Positions 50,734-59,891 are shown, numbered from the stretch's first letter. The stretch: DNA of 64,000 nucleotides from Alcanivorax sp. DP30 (GCF_009882945.1 NZ_WTUY01000004.1:334858-398857); one strand, 5' to 3'. A program made the numbers and translations. Notes: generated by a model from the sequence alone, not told the origin.

Positions 50734-52318
50734 TGTCCGCCTCTTCCACCACGGCAGCCACATCACTGCCGGCACCCTCATCCACCGGGACAATCTCCGG
50801 CGCCTTTGGGCCAATGCTGACGATGGCCAGGTCATCGGCATCCAGCGCGCGAGCAAACGCCTGACGAATATCTTCGGCTGTCACATCCCGGACCTGCTGG
50901 CTGAACTGCTGCAGGTAATCCAGCGGCAGATCATAGAAGCCAATGGCTCCCAGCTGGCCAATGATGTCGCCGTTGTCCGCCGTGCCCAACGCAAAGCTGC
51001 CAAGAATGCTGGTACGGGCTTCTTCCAGCTGGGTGTCGGTAGGCCCTTGCTGGATGAAGTCATCAATCAGCTGCAGGGTCAGGCTAAGGGCCTGATCGGC
51101 ATTGTCGTTGCCTGTCTTGAACGACACCTTAAAGGGACCTCCCGCCGCCATGGCCGAGAACCCACTGCCGATGCCATACACATACCCGCGCTTCTGACGT
51201 ACCTCATCGGTAAGGATGGAGGCGAAGCCGCCACCGCCCAGCACCATGTTGCCCACGTACAGGGCAACGTGGTCCGGGTTGCCCCGCCAGGTGCTTTGAT
51301 TACCCAGCAGGATGCTGGTCTGGGCAGAGGGGAAGGTGATGTGCTCGCGCTTGCGACTTTCCAGCGGTCTGGCCCGCTCCAGCTTCGGCGCGGCATCACC
51401 CGCTGGCAGCGCCGCACTGATACGGCTGGCGATAGCCTCCGCCTGCTCGCGGTTCACCGCACCCACCATGGCAATCACGGCATTTCCGGCAGCGTAATAG
51501 GTGTCATAAAACTGCTGCAGCTGTTCGCGCTGAATCGCCGGCAAACTGTCCAGAGTACCGCCGCTGGCAGAACCGTAGGGGTGCCCCTGGTAAAGGGCCG
51601 CCATGAACGCCTTGCTCACCTGCGGCCCCGGCACCTGCTGCTCCATGCGCAGGCCCTGCATCATTTGCGTACGAATGCGCGCAAGCGCATCCTCCGGGAA
51701 CGTCGGCGTGCCGATGACCCTGCCGAACAAGTCCAGTACCGGCTCGCGGAATTCCGGGTCAGACAGGGTACGCAGGCTGATAACGCCCATATCCCGATAG
51801 CTGCCGGATGAAAACTCCGCGCCGCGATCCTCGAAGCCGCGGGCGATATCATCCACGTCCAGGTCCGCAGCGCCTTGGCCAAGCAGCGAACTGGTCAGGG
51901 ACGCCAGGCCTTCCTGCCCGCCGTCGCGGGCACTGCCGGCATCCATCACCAGACGGATATCCAGCATCGGCAGCGCATCACTGGGGACAAACAACACTTT
52001 CGCGCCTTCCGTTGTCTGCCAGGACTGAATCGCCAGCTCCGGCGCCCTCGGCTCACTGGCCGCCACCTGCGCTTCAGTGGTGGGGAAATTATCAGAGGAA
52101 TTCATCGAAGCGCAGGCGCTCAGGAATATCGCTGCTGCCACTGTCAGGAAGCGCAAGCTGCAAGCTGCAAGCTGCAACACGCGCAGATCTCTCAGCCAAC
52201 CGAACAACGCCAGCGCCGCGCCGCCAGCAGCGCGGAACTCTGCCCCTCCTCGCTGGCGACGACCTTTTCTCGCGCCTTGCAGCTTGTAGCTTGTAGCTTG
52301 TAGCTGATTCTTCATCAT
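50720..52318 (-). CDS. M16 peptidase-like lipoprotein, inactive, with repeat inserted in signal peptide
   Basis: 532 residues if read from ATG 52318, which overlaps the upstream M16 stop (ATGA). The two-domain M16 fold is clear (ALPMLDIRLVMDAGSARD, RTSILGSFALGTADNGD), but the zinc motif HxxEH is missing at the expected place, so it is probably the non-catalytic partner of the next protein. The lipobox LSAC is preceded by FLTVAAAIF. Residues about 5-55 are encoded by an in-frame copy of the dispersed repeat (52152-52306), including LQLAACSL. Without it the protein would start MMKN-RFLTVAAAIF, an ordinary lipoprotein signal. Translation may instead start inside the repeat. Confidence 0.82.
   Translation of the reverse strand: MMKNQLQATSYKLQGARKGRRQRGGAEFRAAGGAALALFGWLRDLRVLQLAACSLRFLTVAAAIFLSACASMNSSDNFPTTEAQVAASEPRAPELAIQSWQTTEGAKVLFVPSDALPMLDIRLVMDAGSARDGGQEGLASLTSSLLGQGAADLDVDDIARGFEDRGAEFSSGSYRDMGVISLRTLSDPEFREPVLDLFGRVIGTPTFPEDALARIRTQMMQGLRMEQQVPGPQVSKAFMAALYQGHPYGSASGGTLDSLPAIQREQLQQFYDTYYAAGNAVIAMVGAVNREQAEAIASRISAALPAGDAAPKLERARPLESRKREHITFPSAQTSILLGNQSTWRGNPDHVALYVGNMVLGGGGFASILTDEVRQKRGYVYGIGSGFSAMAAGGPFKVSFKTGNDNADQALSLTLQLIDDFIQQGPTDTQLEEARTSILGSFALGTADNGDIIGQLGAIGFYDLPLDYLQQFSQQVRDVTAEDIRQAFARALDADDLAIVSIGPKAPEIVPVDEGAGSDVAAVVEEADSGEE
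52152..52306. repeat. dispersed inverted repeat copy 4, inside a coding region
   Basis: Arms GCAAGCTGCAAGCTGCAAGC (52154) and GCAGCTTGTAGCTTGTAGC (52279), about 155 bases in all. It lies within the 5' part of the M16-like lipoprotein gene and keeps the frame open on the minus strand. Confidence 0.85.
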
Positions 52319-53640
52319 TCTTCCCCCTGCTCCGGCTCAACATGCCCGACCGCCAGGCGCTCCGGCACCAGCCATTGTTTCGCCACCCGCTGCACATCCT
52401 CGGCGGTCACCTTCGCCAGTTCATCAGCAAACTTCGCAGAAAGATCCAGGTCCAGCCCAAGGGTGCTGAGCGTACCCAGCTCCATGGCCTGCCCCATCAC
52501 CGAATCCTTTTCGTAAACCTGCCCCGCCAGCACCCCGGCGCGCACCCGTGCCATCTCTTCCTCGCTGGGCAGGGTGGTCTGCAATGTCTCAATCTGTTCG
52601 CGCAGGGCCTCTTCCACCTGGTCCAGAGTGACACCGGGGTTCGGCGCCGCCTGAATCGTGAAAGTGCCATTGCCGCGCTGAATGCCGGAATAGGAAGCCC
52701 CTGCTCCCGCCACCAGTTTCTGTCCGCGCACCAGATCGGTCTCGATGCGCGCGCTCATGCCGCCATCCAGCACCCCGGCCAGCATGGTCAGGGCGTAGAA
52801 ATCCAGCTTGTCCTGCGCCGTAACCAGGGACGGCACGTTGTACATCATGAACAGGGTGGGCACCTTCACCGGCAGGGCTAACGTCAGCCGGCGCTCCCCA
52901 GCTGGCGGATTGATGGTCTGTTTCGGGCGGGGCGGCGTGCTGCCAGCGGGCAGGTCACTGAAGAACTTCTCCACCAGCGGTTCTACCTGATCCCGGGTCA
53001 CATCCCCGGCAATGACCAGGGTGGCATTGCCCGGCACATAAAAGCGCTGGAACCAGCTGCGCGCCTGTTCCGGCTGCAGCTGGGAGAGCAACGAACGCCA
53101 GCCAATAATGGGGTGCGCATAACCGGTCCCCGGCCGCGCCACTGCCTGGAACTTCTCCCAGGCCAGGGCATTGGGATTGTCATCGGTGCGCATGCGGCGC
53201 TCTTCCATGACCACCTGCAGTTCACGGTAGAACTCCTCATCGTCGATCTTCAGGTTGGCCAGCCGCTCTGCCTCCAGCTCAAGGGCCAGGGGCAGCCGGG
53301 ACACTTCATACTGCTGGTAGTAACCCGTGTAGTCATAACTGGTGAAGGCGTTATCGCTGCCACCGTAGCGTGCCACCAGCCTGGAAAAATCACCGGGACC
53401 CAGCTTTTCCGTACCTTTGAACATCATGTGTTCCAACACATGGGCCAGCCCGGTCTCAAACGGTGCCTCGTCAATGCTGCCGGCCTTGAACCACACCATC
53501 ACCGTGACCACTGGCGCACGATGGTCTTCACGCACCAGCACCTTGAGCCCGTTATCCAGAGTAAAACTGTGAGTGGGCAACGCGGCCCCGGCCAGACCGG
53601 CCCAGCAGGCCAGTGACAGGCCCAATATCCATTTCTTCAT
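52315..53640 (-). CDS. M16 family zinc metallopeptidase
   Basis: A 441-residue exported peptidase (signal peptide 1-19, WAGLAGA). The inverted zinc motif is HVLEH at 67-71, and the third ligand Glu is in the LQVVMEERR region, as in pitrilysin-type enzymes. The second M16 domain has the usual LALPVKVPTLFMMYNVPS start and an Arg/Tyr region. It is encoded with an HxxEH-less partner, an arrangement known for bacterial heterodimeric M16 proteases. The start at 53640 has a weak ribosome site; an ATG four codons upstream is possible. It is divergent from ftsY. Confidence 0.9.
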   Translation of the reverse strand: MKKWILGLSLACWAGLAGAALPTHSFTLDNGLKVLVREDHRAPVVTVMVWFKAGSIDEAPFETGLAHVLEHMMFKGTEKLGPGDFSRLVARYGGSDNAFTSYDYTGYYQQYEVSRLPLALELEAERLANLKIDDEEFYRELQVVMEERRMRTDDNPNALAWEKFQAVARPGTGYAHPIIGWRSLLSQLQPEQARSWFQRFYVPGNATLVIAGDVTRDQVEPLVEKFFSDLPAGSTPPRPKQTINPPAGERRLTLALPVKVPTLFMMYNVPSLVTAQDKLDFYALTMLAGVLDGGMSARIETDLVRGQKLVAGAGASYSGIQRGNGTFTIQAAPNPGVTLDQVEEALREQIETLQTTLPSEEEMARVRAGVLAGQVYEKDSVMGQAMELGTLSTLGLDLDLSAKFADELAKVTAEDVQRVAKQWLVPERLAVGHVEPEQGEE

Positions 53641-53906
53641 TATGTATCCCATTGTCATGCGCCTTGGCACCGCTCTGGTCGACGCTGCGGACAGCCCGGA
53701 TCGTCCTCGGTAAAGTGCGGCGAAAGCTGCTCACCTCAATGCTTAATGGTAGGATAGCCACCCGCTCGCGTGTCGAGCGGCCAACCTGCAGGCAGGCGCC
53801 TTTTTCTTTTGCCGGCATAGCATACCGGTTTATTGCCCTGCACTTGCAGCCCGATTGCAGAGGAAGGGGGAACTTCTTTTCCCTTCACAAGTGGATACGA
53901 CTGATC

Positions 53907-55103
53907 ATGAGCGACGAAGTTTCCCGCGACGACGACAATGGCAAGCAGGAACCCAAAAAAACCGGTTTCTGGAAGCGTATGTTTGTGGGGGTAGAGGAAG
54001 ACGCCTCGCCGGAGAGCACACAGCCGCCGGCCTCTGAGCAACCTGCCCAGGCCGAAACCCCGGACACCGCCGAGCCGCAACCCGCGCCTCAGCCTGCTGC
54101 TGAACCTGCTCCTGCCGCCGAGCCTGCACCGGCGACCACACAGCCTGCCGCAACAGCGCCAGGCGACGAGGACAGCGAGAGTTTCTGGGCCCGCATGAAG
54201 CAGGGCATGAGCAAGACCCGCAAAGGCCTTGGCAAAGGCCTGGCCGACCTGCTGGTGGGCGCCAAGGAGATCGACGACGAGATCTTCGAGGAAATCGAAA
54301 CCCAATTGCTGGTGGCCGATGTGGGTGTGGAAGCCACCGACGTGATTATTCAGGCCCTCACCGACCAGGTAACCCGCGAAGAGCTGGTAGATGCAGATGC
54401 CCTCTACGAGTCCCTGCAGAACGAACTGCGCAAGCTGCTGGAGCCGGTGGATCAGCCAATGGTTATCGACGGCAGCAAGAAACCTTATGTGATCCTGATG
54501 GTGGGCGTGAACGGGGTCGGCAAGACCACCACCATCGGCAAGCTCGCCTGCCGCTTCAAGGCCGAAGGCCAGAACGTGATGCTGGCCGCCGGCGATACCT
54601 TTCGTGCCGCTGCCGTGGAACAGCTGCAGGTATGGGGCGAACGCAACGACATCCCGGTTGTGGCCCAGCACACCGGCGCCGATTCCGCTTCAGTCGTGTA
54701 TGACGCCGTGCAAGCCGCCCAGTCCCGCAACGCCGACGTGCTCATCGCCGACACCGCCGGGCGTCTGCACACCCGCGGCAACCTGATGGACGAACTCACC
54801 AAGGTTACCCGGGTCATGAAGAAGCTGATCCCGGATGCTCCCCACGAAGTGCTGCTGGTACTGGACGCCGGCACCGGCCAGAATGCCATCCAGCAGGCCG
54901 AACAATTCCGCGATGCGGCCGGTGTGACCGGGTTGGCACTGACCAAGCTCGACGGCACCGCCAAAGGCGGTATTCTGTTTGCCTTGGCCAAACGGACCGG
55001 GCTGCCGATTCGCTTTATCGGCGTTGGGGAACGACTGGAAGACCTGCGTCCTTTCCACGCAGAAGAATTCGTCCAGGCGCTGTTTGAAGATGTAACGGGG
55101 TAA
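53907..55103 (+). CDS. ftsY: signal recognition particle receptor FtsY
   Basis: 398 residues from ATG 53907 (MSDEVSRDD). An acidic, Pro/Ala/Glu-rich A-domain (about 1-90) precedes the helical N domain and the GTPase G domain: GVNGVGKTTT near 200-208, DTAGR, TKLDGTAKGG and the C-terminal GVGERLEDLRPF. FtsY receives ribosome-SRP complexes at the inner membrane with GTP. The 265-base gap upstream is shared with the divergent M16 gene. A repeat copy separates it from ftsE. Confidence 0.96.
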   Translation: MSDEVSRDDDNGKQEPKKTGFWKRMFVGVEEDASPESTQPPASEQPAQAETPDTAEPQPAPQPAAEPAPAAEPAPATTQPAATAPGDEDSESFWARMKQGMSKTRKGLGKGLADLLVGAKEIDDEIFEEIETQLLVADVGVEATDVIIQALTDQVTREELVDADALYESLQNELRKLLEPVDQPMVIDGSKKPYVILMVGVNGVGKTTTIGKLACRFKAEGQNVMLAAGDTFRAAAVEQLQVWGERNDIPVVAQHTGADSASVVYDAVQAAQSRNADVLIADTAGRLHTRGNLMDELTKVTRVMKKLIPDAPHEVLLVLDAGTGQNAIQQAEQFRDAAGVTGLALTKLDGTAKGGILFALAKRTGLPIRFIGVGERLEDLRPFHAEEFVQALFEDVTG

Positions 55104-55106
55104 AAC

Positions 55107-55220
55107 CAGCTACAAGCCACAAGCTGCAAGCTACAACGCGGGCAAGGCCTTGCTAACAGCACCGCCCTCTCCGCGCCCACTTGTTTTCCTTGTAGCTTGC
55201 AGCTTGAAGCTTGTAGCTGC
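55107..55220. repeat. dispersed inverted repeat copy 5, between ftsY and ftsE
   Basis: Arms CAGCTACAAGCCACAAGCTG and CTTGCAGCTTGAAGCTTGTAG, 114 bases in total, shorter than the other copies because the nested inner dyad is missing. It starts four bases after the ftsY stop and ends twelve bases before ftsE. Confidence 0.85.
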
Positions 55221-55232
55221 TTAGGGACTTCC

Positions 55233-55919
55233 ATGATTCAGTTCGACCGGGTCAGCAAACGCTACCCGAATGGCAAAGACGCGCTCAGCAAGGTGAGTTT
55301 CACGCTCCCCGCCGGGCAGCTCACCTTTCTTACCGGGCATTCCGGGGCGGGCAAGTCGACGCTGTTGAAACTGATCATGATGATAGAACGCCCCACCCAG
55401 GGTCAGGTGTTCGTGGAAGGCCAGAACCTGAACGGGTTTGGCAACCGTCACATTCCCTTGCTGCGCCGCAAGATCGGCATGGTTCACCAGAACCACCAAC
55501 TCCTTTTCGACCGCACCGTGTTTGATAACGTGGCCCTGCCCCTGATCATCGCCGGCTATTCCCGCGCCGATATCGGCAAGCGGGTACGCGCAGCCCTGGA
55601 CAAGGTAGGCCTGCTGGAGAAAGAAAACCTCAGTCCGATCATGCTCTCCGGCGGTGAACAACAGCGCGTCGGCATCGCCCGCGCAGTGGTCAACAAACCC
55701 CCACTGCTTCTGGCCGACGAGCCCACCGGGAATCTGGATCCGGCCCTTTCCGAAGAAATCATGGACCTGTTCCAGGACTTCGCCCGCGTGGGCGTGGCGG
55801 TGCTGATCGCCACCCACGACCTGAGCCTGATTGCCCGCTACAATCACCGCCTGCTAACCCTGCGCGAGGGGCGTCTGATTCACGATGGCGACGAGGGAGA
55901 AGACCACCATGGCGTCTAA
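55233..55919 (+). CDS. ftsE: cell division ATP-binding protein FtsE
   Basis: A 228-residue ABC ATPase from ATG 55233 ([14 protein letters not shown]). Walker A is GHSGAGKST at 35-43, the signature is [14 protein letters not shown], and Walker B is [12 protein letters not shown]. With FtsX it links ATP hydrolysis in the cytoplasm to septal peptidoglycan hydrolase activation. It overlaps ftsX by 11 bases. The upstream repeat replaces the usual close ftsY-ftsE spacing, and the ribosome site is weak. Confidence 0.96.
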   Translation: MIQFDRVSKRYPNGKDALSKVSFTLPAGQLTFLTGHSGAGKSTLLKLIMMIERPTQGQVFVEGQNLNGFGNRHIPLLRRKIGMVHQNHQLLFDRTVFDNVALPLIIAGYSRADIGKRVRAALDKVGLLEKENLSPIMLSGGEQQRVGIARAVVNKPPLLLADEPTGNLDPALSEEIMDLFQDFARVGVAVLIATHDLSLIARYNHRLLTLREGRLIHDGDEGEDHHGV

Positions 55920-56937
55920 CCGTCCTCCCCGTAATGCCACACCGATCAAGCCAGCGCGGCAGAAGGCCGACAAGCCACGTCGAGTGGTGGGCGCCCAAAG
56001 CGCCAACACTTCCCTGAAGGATCGTTTCACCAGCTGGCGCCAGCACCACCGCGACTCCTTCCGCGACGCGTTGCAACGCATCAATAGCAGCCGTGCCAGC
56101 AGCGCCATGACTATCCTGGTCATCGCCATTGCCCTGTCCCTGCCTGCCGGGCTCGCCGTACTGCTGGATAACGCCCGCGCCATTACCAGCGGCTGGGACG
56201 GAAACGCCCATCTGTCCGTGTTTCTGGACATGGACGTAGACGAAAACCGCCAGCGGGAAATGGCCAGGCAATGGCGGGAAATAGACCACATCGAAAGCAC
56301 CCGGGTAATCACCCGCCAGCAGGCTCTGGAAGAATTTCAGGCCCTGTCCGGCTTTGGTGATGTGCTTCAGGCCCTGCCGGACAACCCATTGCCCCCGTTG
56401 ATCGTGGTGTTCCCGGACAGCACCGACCCGGTCACCCTGCGCGCCCTGGAAAATCGCCTGGCCGAACAGGACCACGTGGACCTGGTACAGCTGGATGTGG
56501 AATGGGTGCGCCGCCTGCATGCCCTGATAGAACTGGGCGAGCGACTGATCTCCGCCCTCACCCTGGCCCTGGCCGCCGCCGTGGTGCTGGTGGTGGTGAA
56601 CACCATCCGGCTGGGCATCGAAAGTCGCCGGGATGAAATCATGGTGGTCAAAATCGTCGGCGGCACCGACGGCTTCGTCCGGCGCCCCTTCCTCTACACC
56701 GGTTTCAGCTACGGCTTTGCCGGCGGACTGGTGGCGGTCATTCTGGTGCAAACCGCCCTCTGGTGGCTGGGCGGCCCCATCGACGAATTGCTCAATCTAT
56801 ACAACAGTGAGCAATCACTCACCTCCTTGGCCGCATCCAGCCTACTCATCATGCCACTCTTCAGCGGCACCCTGGGCCTGCTCGGTGCCTGGCTGGCGGT
56901 GGGACGGCATCTGAGCGACATTGAGCCGAACTTCTGA
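55909..56937 (+). CDS. ftsX: cell division protein FtsX
   Basis: A 342-residue membrane protein from ATG 55909 (MASNRPPRN). After a basic N-terminal cytoplasmic tail (to about 68) comes TM1 (SAMTILVIAIALSLPAGLAVLL). A periplasmic domain follows (about 95-205, containing QQALEEFQALSGFGDVLQALPDNP). Three further spans lie at about 210-230, 265-290 and 310-335. The DALQRINSS and VNTIRLGIESRRDEI blocks are typical. It is cotranscribed with ftsE; GGGAGAAG inside ftsE is the ribosome site. Confidence 0.95.
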   Translation: MASNRPPRNATPIKPARQKADKPRRVVGAQSANTSLKDRFTSWRQHHRDSFRDALQRINSSRASSAMTILVIAIALSLPAGLAVLLDNARAITSGWDGNAHLSVFLDMDVDENRQREMARQWREIDHIESTRVITRQQALEEFQALSGFGDVLQALPDNPLPPLIVVFPDSTDPVTLRALENRLAEQDHVDLVQLDVEWVRRLHALIELGERLISALTLALAAAVVLVVVNTIRLGIESRRDEIMVVKIVGGTDGFVRRPFLYTGFSYGFAGGLVAVILVQTALWWLGGPIDELLNLYNSEQSLTSLAASSLLIMPLFSGTLGLLGAWLAVGRHLSDIEPNF

Positions 56938-56940
56938 AGG

Positions 56941-57088
56941 CAGCTACAAGCCTCAAGCTACACGCTGCAAGGCGCGGGTCAGGCCCTGCCAATCGGCAAA
57001 GCCCTGCCCGCGAACCACAAGGATACCAGCGCGAAATCCGGAACTTTCCCGGCCCTCCACTCTCTAATCGCGTTGTAGCTCGTAGCTG
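56941..57088. repeat. dispersed inverted repeat copy 6, between ftsX and rpoH
   Basis: Arms CAGCTACAAGCCTCAAGC and GTTGTAGCTCGTAGCTG, with the inner GCCCTGCCCGCGAA (57001), the complement of TTCGCGGGCAGGGC in copy 1. It occupies the first half of the 340-base gap; the rpoH promoter lies in the second half. Confidence 0.82.
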
Positions 57089-57179
57089 ATTCTGCGCCCC
57101 GGTTCACAGCCTGTTCACCAAAACCCGTTATGCTCCGAAAACCATCAAATTTGTTGATGGAACGGAACTTTCTGGCCGA

Positions 57180-57206
57180 TTAGCACTCTACTAATTCGAG
57201 TGCTAA
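57180..57206 (+). promoter_or_regulatory. CIRCE element (HrcA operator) upstream of rpoH
   Basis: TTAGCACTC-N9-GAGTGCTAA is an exact match to the CIRCE consensus, both arms perfect. It ends 71 bases before the rpoH start. A possible promoter overlaps it (TTAGCA, 18 bases, TAATAT), so bound HrcA would block RNA polymerase. In most bacteria CIRCE fronts groESL or the dnaK operon. Confidence 0.93.
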
Positions 57207-57277
57207 TATCGAGCACTGATGGATTTCAGAAAATCCTCAACGGAATTTAACAAGGTCTTCACAAGGAGACATTGCGC

Positions 57278-58141
57278 ATGACCAAGCCTTCAATCCCCGC
57301 ACAGGCGCTCACTCTGGCAGTACCAGGCAATGACTTGGACGCCTACATGCGAGCCGTTAATGCCGTGCCGGTGCTCAGCGCAGACGACGAACACCAACTG
57401 GCTGAACGCCTTTATTACCAGCAGGATCTGGATGCCGCCCGCAACCTGGTGCTGGCCCACCTGCGCTTTGTGGTCCATATCGCCCGCAGCTATACCGGCT
57501 ACGGCCTGCCCCTGGGTGACCTGGTGCAGGAAGGCAACGTGGGCCTGATGAAAGCCGTCAAACGCTTCGACCCCACCAAAGGTGTGCGCCTGGTGAGCTT
57601 TGCCGTGCACTGGATCAAGGCCGAAATCCACGAGTATGTGATCAAGAACTGGCGCATCGTGAAAGTGGCCACCACCAAGGCTCAGCGCAAGCTGTTCTTT
57701 AACCTGCGCGGCCAGAAGAAACGCCTCGGCCGCCTGACCCTGGAAGAAGCCCAGCGCGTGGCTGACGACCTGGGCGTCACGGCCGAGCAGGTAAAAGAAA
57801 TGGAAGGCCGCCTGGGTGCCTATGACGCCAGCTTCGACGGCCCCGCCAACGACGATGAAGACAGCACCGTGGTCTCCCCGGCGACCTATCTGCACAGCGA
57901 CAACAGTGACCCTGCAGATATCATCGCTGAGCAGGACCAGCAGAACCGCGAAACCCGCCAGCTAAGCTCTGCGCTGATGGCCCTGGATGATCGCAGCCGT
58001 GACATTCTGGAACGCCGCTGGCTGGCTGACCAGAAATCCACCCTGCAAGATCTGGCCGATGAATACGGTGTCTCTGCCGAACGCATCCGTCAGCTGGAAA
58101 ACAACGCCATCAAGAAGCTGCGCAACGCCATGGCGGCGTAA
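57278..58141 (+). CDS. rpoH: heat-shock sigma factor RpoH (sigma 32)
   Basis: A 287-residue sigma factor from ATG 57278, with AAGGAG ten bases upstream. Region 2 has [17 protein letters not shown] and [21 protein letters not shown]. The RpoH box [10 protein letters not shown], which is specific to this family, follows, and region 4 is [19 protein letters not shown]. It directs transcription of heat-shock chaperones and proteases. The gene lies after ftsX as in many gammaproteobacteria. Unlike E. coli, the promoter region carries a CIRCE element, so repression by HrcA is likely. Confidence 0.97.
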   Translation: MTKPSIPAQALTLAVPGNDLDAYMRAVNAVPVLSADDEHQLAERLYYQQDLDAARNLVLAHLRFVVHIARSYTGYGLPLGDLVQEGNVGLMKAVKRFDPTKGVRLVSFAVHWIKAEIHEYVIKNWRIVKVATTKAQRKLFFNLRGQKKRLGRLTLEEAQRVADDLGVTAEQVKEMEGRLGAYDASFDGPANDDEDSTVVSPATYLHSDNSDPADIIAEQDQQNRETRQLSSALMALDDRSRDILERRWLADQKSTLQDLADEYGVSAERIRQLENNAIKKLRNAMAA

Positions 58142-58456
58142 CGCAACAGGCTTCGCGCAACAGGCACCCATAAAGCCCCTCGCAGAGGGGCTTTTTTATG
58201 CCGCTGTGGGAGCTTGCCTGCAAGCGATCCGAACCCCAGGCGAGGCAACCCGTTTCGAGTTGCGAGAAGCAAGTTTCAACAGGAAAAAGTCTTGCGCACT
58301 ATCAGGTTTAGACCTTCGAAACTCGCCCCTCAACCCCACCATCTGTACTCCGCGCCATCGCCACAACAGGCACGAATTTCCCCGACGCGAAAAGTTTTCC
58401 GGTACACTGTGCAACCCGAGGCGGCACCCGTTTTGACCGCCCATGCGGAGCCCAGA
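58142..58456. other. 315-base gap after rpoH
   Basis: Holds the rpoH terminator (58172-58198), a GCTTGC-CT-GCAAGC hairpin at 58211 (related hairpins near 4173 and 59980), and TTTCGAGTTGCGAGAAGC at 58255 with a partner TTCGAAACTCGC near 58315, matching elements near 7170 and 26414. No gene. Confidence 0.6.
58172..58198 (+). terminator. rpoH terminator
   Basis: AAAGCCCCTC-GCA-GAGGGGCTTT with six T in all, 31 bases after the stop. It is nearly identical to the hairpin after thiG. Confidence 0.93.
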
Positions 58457-58825
58457 ATGAAAGTCCTGCTTATCCTTGGCGCCATTAACGGCGCGCTGGC
58501 TGTGGCCCTTGGCGCCTTTGGTGCCCATGGTCTCAAGAGCCGGGTAGACGAGTCCCTGCTGGCCACTTGGTCCACCGCCAGCGAATACCACTTTTACCAT
58601 GCCCTTGCCCTGCTGCTCACCGGCCTGCTGGCCAAAGCCTTCGGTGCTTCCGGCATGGTCACTGCCGGCTGGGTACTGTTTGCCGGCATGCTGGTATTCA
58701 GTGGTAGCCTGTATGTACTGGTGCTGAGCGGACAAAAATGGCTCGGCGCCATTACGCCACTGGGCGGCACCGCCCTGATCATCGGCTGGCTGATGCTGGC
58801 CTTGTCTCTTTTCAAACACGCTTGA
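58457..58825 (+). CDS. DUF423 family membrane protein (YgdD-like)
   Basis: A 122-residue protein with four spans, starting MKVLLILGAINGALAVALGAFGAHGLKS, the conserved GAFGAHGL motif of DUF423, and WSTASEYHFYHALALLL. Members are small inner-membrane proteins of unknown function. It stands eight bases before thiS on the same strand and could be cotranscribed with it. Confidence 0.87.
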   Translation: MKVLLILGAINGALAVALGAFGAHGLKSRVDESLLATWSTASEYHFYHALALLLTGLLAKAFGASGMVTAGWVLFAGMLVFSGSLYVLVLSGQKWLGAITPLGGTALIIGWLMLALSLFKHA

Positions 58826-58833
58826 TCAAGATC

Positions 58834-59031
58834 ATGAAGCTCACTGTAAATGGCGATACGCTCACTTTGAATGGCAACACCATTGCTGATCTGGTGACGC
58901 AACTGGAACTGAACGGCCGCCGACTGGCCGTGGAAGTGAACCGGGAAATCATCCCCAAGAGCCAGCATGGCGACCACACCCTTAACGACGGTGACGTGGT
59001 GGAAATCGTCCATGCCATCGGCGGTGGCTGA
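58834..59031 (+). CDS. thiS: sulfur carrier protein ThiS
   Basis: A 65-residue ubiquitin-like protein. The C-terminal AIGGG supplies the Gly-Gly end that is adenylated and thiocarboxylated to donate sulfur in thiazole synthesis. The fold pattern (MKLTVNGDTLTLN, LAVEVNREIIPKSQ, LNDGDVVEIVHAIGGG) is standard. It is followed by thiG, 55 bases downstream, as is usual. Confidence 0.93.
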   Translation: MKLTVNGDTLTLNGNTIADLVTQLELNGRRLAVEVNREIIPKSQHGDHTLNDGDVVEIVHAIGGG

Positions 59032-59086
59032 CCCCGCATCCGAACAGCGCTGACAGCTATCCACCCACTGAATTATCGAGGCCAGA

Positions 59087-59866
59087 ATGTCCGATCTGCT
59101 TACCATTGCCGGAAACACCTACTCCTCCCGCCTGCTGATCGGCACCGGCAAGTACAAGGATTTTGACGAGACCCGCGAGGCCATTGAAACCAGCGGCGCG
59201 CAAATCGTCACCGTAGCCATCCGCCGCACCAATATCGGCCAGAACGCCGACGAGCCCAACCTGCTCGACTACATCACCCCGGACAAGTACACCATCCTGC
59301 CCAACACCGCCGGCTGCTACACCGCCGAGGAAGCGGTACGCTGCTGCAAGCTGGCCCGGGAACTGCTGGATGGTCATGACCTGGTCAAGCTGGAAGTCCT
59401 GGGCGACCAGAAAACGCTTTACCCCCATATCCCGCATACCCTGACCGCCGCCCGCGAGCTGATCGACGACGGCTTCAAGGTAATGGTCTACACCAACGAT
59501 GACCCCATCGTTGCCAGGGAACTGGAAGACATGGGCTGTGTGGCGGTGATGCCGCTGGGCTCGCTGATCGGCTCCGGCCTGGGCATCCTCAACCCGCATA
59601 ACATTCGCCTCATCATGGAAGAAGCCAACGTGCCCATCATCGTGGACGCAGGTGTTGGTACCGCGTCCGATGCGGCTATCGCCATGGAAATGGGGTGTGA
59701 CGGGGTGCTGCTCAACTCGGCCGTTGCCCACGCCCGGAAACCGGTACTGATGGCCTCTGCCATGAAGAAGGCCATCGAAGCCGGCCGCGAATCCTTCCTG
59801 GCCGGACGCATGCCCCGCAAGGCCTATGCGTCTGCGTCATCACCGCTGGACGGCATCAGTCAATAA
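59087..59866 (+). CDS. thiG: thiazole synthase ThiG
   Basis: A 259-residue TIM-barrel enzyme. The Schiff-base lysine is Lys101 in VKLEVLGD; phosphate-binding glycines lie in [11 protein letters not shown] and [10 protein letters not shown]. It condenses 1-deoxyxylulose 5-phosphate, dehydroglycine and ThiS thiocarboxylate to the thiazole half of thiamine. There is no TPP riboswitch in the short gaps around it. Length and order after thiS are normal. A strong terminator follows. Confidence 0.96.
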   Translation: MSDLLTIAGNTYSSRLLIGTGKYKDFDETREAIETSGAQIVTVAIRRTNIGQNADEPNLLDYITPDKYTILPNTAGCYTAEEAVRCCKLARELLDGHDLVKLEVLGDQKTLYPHIPHTLTAARELIDDGFKVMVYTNDDPIVARELEDMGCVAVMPLGSLIGSGLGILNPHNIRLIMEEANVPIIVDAGVGTASDAAIAMEMGCDGVLLNSAVAHARKPVLMASAMKKAIEAGRESFLAGRMPRKAYASASSPLDGISQ

Positions 59867-59891
59867 GAAACGCGGCACGCTTCAGGCAACA

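Noticed and set aside
1635-57088. CRISPR array suggested by repeated AAGCTGCAAGCT units
   Set aside because: The units are inverted, unequally spaced, scattered over the window and have no regular spacers or cas genes.
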